Assembly (NCBI RefSeq): GCF_900105585.1
Contig: NZ_FNRT01000002.1
Location: 62,001 to 126,000 of the forward strand
DNA from: Nocardioides exalbidus
Lineage (GTDB): Bacteria > Actinomycetota > Actinomycetes > Propionibacteriales > Nocardioidaceae
DNA length: 64,000 nt
Direction of reading: 5' to 3'
The notes under the pieces were generated by a model. That model worked only from the letters and a program-made list of their open reading frames with translations, had not been told where the DNA came from and ran no database searches. Position 1 is the stretch's first letter. Each line of letters starts with the position of its first letter. Both the position numbers and the translations under genes were made by a program. This document shows positions 63,948 through 64,000 of the stretch, piece by piece.

Positions 63948-64000
63948 GTGACGAGCTCAGCCCTTCTCACCGACCACTACGAGCTCACCATGGTGCAGGC
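63948..64000 (+). CDS. pncB: nicotinate phosphoribosyltransferase (5' end only)
   Basis: The window ends 17 codons into this gene. The visible N-terminus, [17 protein letters not shown], is the conserved TDxYxLTM start of nicotinate phosphoribosyltransferases, which make nicotinate mononucleotide in NAD salvage. pncB1 lies next to clpS divergently in M. tuberculosis as well. Likely leaderless from the GTG at 63948. Confidence 0.85.
   Translation, partial: MTSSALLTDHYELTMVQ

Overview
The window is a gene-dense, very GC-rich actinobacterial chromosome segment. Gene content and order point to a Nocardioides-like member of the Nocardioidaceae; this is inferred from families and synteny, not from a database match. 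I see no transposase, integrase, prophage, CRISPR array, plasmid origin or rRNA. There are four tRNA genes: Arg-TCT, His-GTG, Lys-CTT and Leu-TAG.

Layout. 1-19.9 kb is core housekeeping: metG, a mycothiol-nitroreductase-type DsbA protein, pepN, a DUF5130/membrane-protein pair, an MscS channel, glbO, a double-hotdog thioesterase, TetR and MarR regulators around a thiolase, ettA, an ssb paralogue, two membrane GTPases and a PrsW peptidase. Several of these (Rv2466c homologue-pepN, glbO, thioesterase, ettA, ssb paralogue) keep the order I recall from the M. tuberculosis Rv2466c-Rv2478c region. 19.9-30 kb holds a 1829-residue secreted lamin-tail/metallophosphoesterase protein, an aminopeptidase P with an apparent frameshift, rlmC, and two secreted proteins. 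30-39 kb holds a dicarboxylate-type symporter, tRNA-Arg with a small PD-(D/E)XK-like protein beside it, add, a membrane thioredoxin, orn, tRNA-His, a phytoene-desaturase-like oxidoreductase, tRNA-Lys, a PlsC acyltransferase and a flavin monooxygenase.

39.2-42.9 kb is a tightly overlapping six-gene operon (CbiM/NikM, PDGLE protein, CbiQ, CbiO, DUF3618 protein, GroES-like protein). Between it and bcp lies a sequence matching the nickel-responsive Nur box, so the transporter is more likely for nickel than cobalt. 43-49 kb has tRNA-Leu, a BASS symporter, rdgB, rph, a two-component system, an Rv1339-type MBL hydrolase and murI. 58.4-64 kb has cysM-cysO-mec, an MFS transporter, a NUDIX-DUF429 fusion, DUF2017, a VOC protein, clpS and the start of a nicotinate phosphoribosyltransferase gene. 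These two halves match the mycobacterial block pncB1-clpS-Rv1332-mec-cysO-cysM-murI-Rv1339-rph-rdgB. About 9.4 kb of accessory genes sits between murI and cysM: HxlR/QorB, a secreted phosphodiesterase, a CotH protein, a DUF3152 protein, a secreted propeller/Ig protein and a DUF222-HNH nuclease.

General features. Many genes have a TANNNT hexamer ending 6 or 7 nt before the start codon and no Shine-Dalgarno sequence, the pattern expected for leaderless mRNAs; this also decided several starts. Operonic genes commonly overlap by ATGA/GTGA. Perfect GC-rich hairpins without a U-tract follow many operons. A dispersed palindromic repeat occurs inside rdgB and inside the HNH gene, both in frame, and twice beside cysM.
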